From assembly GCA_005878635.1 (NCBI GenBank), contig VBLS01000077.1:1-12780 (forward strand): a stretch of 12,780 nucleotides of DNA. The letters are read 5' to 3'. A program made the position numbers and the translations under genes. The stretch comes from Methanobacteriota archaeon. Lineage in GTDB: Archaea > Thermoplasmatota > Thermoplasmata > RBG-16-68-12. Shown one piece after another: positions 12,745 to 12,780 of this stretch. How positions within the stretch are numbered: the stretch's first letter is position 1; every line of letters starts with the position of its first letter. The notes below the pieces were generated by a model. The model was not told where the DNA came from, did no database searches, and saw nothing but the letters and a program-made list of their open reading frames with translations.

Positions 12745-12780
12745 GCTGGCCCTTACCCGCGCGGAGCCGCCTCCGGCGTG

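Noticed and set aside
1..12780. Defence, toxin-antitoxin or CRISPR system
   Set aside because: No nuclease, toxin, Cas or repeat-spacer pattern is visible on either strand. Every sizeable region is explained by metabolic or conserved genes.

Overview
The window looks like a chromosomal segment of a GC-rich archaeon, probably from the Thermoplasmatota or a related euryarchaeal lineage. The domain call rests on promoter layout. Most first genes have an AT-rich TATA-like box about 26-39 bases before the start codon, little or no leader and no clear Shine-Dalgarno sequence. An SD-like sequence is clear only inside one operon. The lineage below the domain level is inference. Genes are tightly packed and many spurious long antisense frames exist because of the high GC content. 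I see no tRNA, rRNA, IS element, integrase, CRISPR array or prophage gene.

Layout: 1-373 (minus) is the 5' part of a SAM methyltransferase cut by the window edge. It faces, across a divergent promoter region, a plus-strand run of aldehyde dehydrogenase (482-1933), gamma-class carbonic anhydrase (1938-2483) and a hotdog acyl-CoA thioesterase (2526-2930, own promoter). The rest of the window is on the minus strand. Listed in + coordinates, it holds a large thioredoxin/DUF255 protein (2956-5070), a 60-residue zinc ribbon (5122-5304), MsrA (5368-5925), a metal-dependent amidohydrolase (5994-6839), an NRDE/TANGO2-like protein (6844-7584) and a TPR-like helical protein (7595-8206). Next come QueD (8245-8571), a small cupin (8620-8955) and QueC (8986-9699). 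The last three are a four-helix membrane protein with a cytosolic sensor-like domain (9809-10927) and two enoyl-CoA hydratase/isomerase family proteins (11019-11798, 11912-12700).

Functional themes: (i) QueC and QueD belong to the preQ0 pathway, which in archaea feeds archaeosine in tRNA; a cupin with its own promoter sits between them. (ii) MsrA, the zinc ribbon and the CxxC-bearing DUF255 protein follow one another and may form a redox/protein-maintenance neighbourhood. (iii) The thioesterase, the aldehyde dehydrogenase and the two crotonase-fold enzymes suggest acyl-CoA or carboxylic-acid metabolism, but they lie at opposite ends and are not one operon. (iv) A compact operon of TPR-like protein, NRDE protein and amidohydrolase has spacings of 10 and 4 bases.

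Most genes are ordinary housekeeping or accessory metabolism. I do not see a clear new multi-gene system. The best leads are the membrane sensor-like protein, the cupin placed within the preQ0 genes, the TPR-NRDE-amidohydrolase operon and a perfect inverted repeat in front of one enoyl-CoA hydratase.
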